Below, piece after piece: positions 22,808 through 23,725 of a stretch of DNA of 23,725 nt (position 1 is its first letter; each line of letters opens with the position of its first letter). Both the position numbers and the translations under genes were made by a program. Origin of the DNA: an uncultured bacterium (GTDB lineage: Bacteria > Spirochaetota > Brevinematia > DTOW01); assembly GCA_937928175.1 (NCBI GenBank), contig CALFVP010000137.1, positions 1 through 23,725 of the forward strand, read 5' to 3'. The notes beneath the pieces were generated by a model. That model saw only the letters and a list, made by a program, of their open reading frames with translations. It did no database searches and was not told the DNA's origin.

Positions 22808-23725
22808 CTAAGATACCTTAGCTCCACTACTTACAGTCTTATCCACAGACAATAAAACGAAATTATCACCATCCTTAGCTGCCAAAAGCATACCATAAGA
22901 TGTTTCTCCCATAATTTTAGCTGGTTTTAGGTTGTTAACAACGATTATATCTTTACCAACTATTTCTTCTGGTTCGTAATGTTCTCCTATACCAGCTATT
23001 ATTTGTTTATCTATACCGCCAATGTCAACTATGAGTTTTATAAGTTTTCTCGATTTAGGCATTCTATGAGCTTCTTTAACTTTAGCAACTCTTAAATCAA
23101 CCTTTTTAAAGTACTCAATGTCTATAACCTCATCAACATTCTCTATATCTATATTTTCCTTCTGAGCTGAAAACTTTAATTTATTTATTTGAGCCTCAAT
23201 AACTTCATCTGGTATCTTTGTAAATAAAGGTTCAATTTCCTCAGAAATTTTTGAATTTGTTTTTACAGTAATTTTACCTATCTGGTCCCAACTAACACTT
23301 TTTATAAAATCTTCACTGTATCCCAACATCTTCAATATATTTTGAGAAGACTTAGGCATGAAAGGGTACATTGCCAAACCGAGAGTAAACACTATTTGAG
23401 TAGCAATGTATACCTTAGTATTAAATTCTTCCGTACCTGGTTTTAAATTCCACATTTTGACAGTGTCTACATACTTATTTCCTAAAAACGCTATCTCTCT
23501 TAAATACCTTATAGCCTCTCTAAATTCGAAATTTTCAAGCAAAGTACCTATTCTTTGAGGTATTTCTTCAATATCTTTAAGAACATTTTGATCAAAGTGA
23601 GTTAACAAAGACATGTTAGGTGTAGGTATAACTGCACTATTTTTTGAGTTTATGAATTTCAGAACTCTTGATACAAGGTTACCAAAAGCGTTAGCTAGCT
23701 CTTCGTTGACTTTTTCCTGAAATTC
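22808..23725 (-). CDS. metG: Methionyl-tRNA synthetase, C-terminal part (N-terminus off the right edge)
   Basis: The minus-strand frame is open from the right edge (23725) to its TAG at 22810-22808, giving 305 visible residues. The visible N-terminal end reads NEELANAFGNLVSRVLKFI, the start of the methionyl-tRNA synthetase anticodon-binding helical domain, which continues to SWDQIGKI. After a linker, DVEYFKK-like residues lead into a C-terminal EMAP/Trbp111-type tRNA-binding OB fold (IEYFKKVDLRVAKVKEA, IIAGIGEHYEPEE, NLKPAKIMGETSYGMLLAA). The fused dimerisation and tRNA-binding domain is common in bacterial MetG. An ATG at 23614 is internal and not the true start. The catalytic Rossmann domain with HIGH and KMSKS lies outside the window. 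The downstream CBS gene is 2 bp away. Confidence 0.95.
   Translation of the reverse strand, partial: EFQEKVNEELANAFGNLVSRVLKFINSKNSAVIPTPNMSLLTHFDQNVLKDIEEIPQRIGTLLENFEFREAIRYLREIAFLGNKYVDTVKMWNLKPGTEEFNTKVYIATQIVFTLGLAMYPFMPKSSQNILKMLGYSEDFIKSVSWDQIGKITVKTNSKISEEIEPLFTKIPDEVIEAQINKLKFSAQKENIDIENVDEVIDIEYFKKVDLRVAKVKEAHRMPKSRKLIKLIVDIGGIDKQIIAGIGEHYEPEEIVGKDIIVVNNLKPAKIMGETSYGMLLAAKDGDNFVLLSVDKTVSSGAKVS

Overview
The window looks like ordinary chromosome from a very AT-rich, double-membraned, flagellated bacterium. The double membrane is suggested by apolipoprotein N-acyltransferase (lnt), a type II secretion-like pseudopilin and a probable outer-membrane barrel protein. A short membrane-anchored coiled-coil protein ending in an MgtE-N/FliG-like segment closely resembles FlbB, the periplasmic flagellar collar protein of spirochaetes. 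A spirochaete-like organism is therefore my best guess, at moderate confidence. There is no transposase, integrase, phage gene, CRISPR array, tRNA or rRNA that I can see.

Layout, left to right. 1-1889 (-): 5'-proximal 629 codons of a membrane-spermidine synthase-like fusion that runs off the left edge. 1982-2440 (+): GspG-like pseudopilin with an odd repeat-coded leader. 2487-3344 (+): argB. 3337-4128 (-): alpha/beta hydrolase. 4254-5183 (+): fabD. 5211-7943 (-): polA. 8072-11069 (+): tightly coupled yqeY-trpE-mraY. 11114-11695 (+): flbB-like gene. 11696-13188 (-): a PHP phosphoesterase and an exported TPR protein. 13322-14416 (+): Mrp-type Fe-S carrier ATPase. 14457-15383 (+): pyrB. 15353-16102 (-): unrecognised exported, aromatic-rich protein. 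16165-18003 (+): lnt. 18069-19814 (+): membrane-anchored TPR protein. 19822-20694 (-): degenerate GGDEF protein. 20910-21638 (+): metallophosphoesterase. 21621-22805 (-): CorC/TlyC-type CBS protein. 22808-23725 (-): C-terminal half of metG, running off the right edge.

The genes do not form one pathway. argB, trpE, pyrB and mraY each stand apart from the usual partners of their pathways. Three patterns of architecture recur. (1) Six of six convergent gene pairs overlap or nearly touch (-31 to +27 bp), leaving no room for an intrinsic terminator. (2) Many divergently or singly transcribed genes lack a Shine-Dalgarno sequence and instead have a promoter whose -10 hexamer lies about 6-10 nt before the start codon, which suggests leaderless mRNAs. 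Other genes carry clear Shine-Dalgarno sites, so two initiation modes seem to coexist. (3) Almost every divergent spacer, and the pyrB promoter, carries a palindrome or a 15-bp tandem repeat at the predicted promoter, which could be regulator sites. I found no clearly new multi-gene system. The promoter/operator architecture, the repeat-coded pilin leader and the unrecognised barrel-like protein are the parts most worth a second look.
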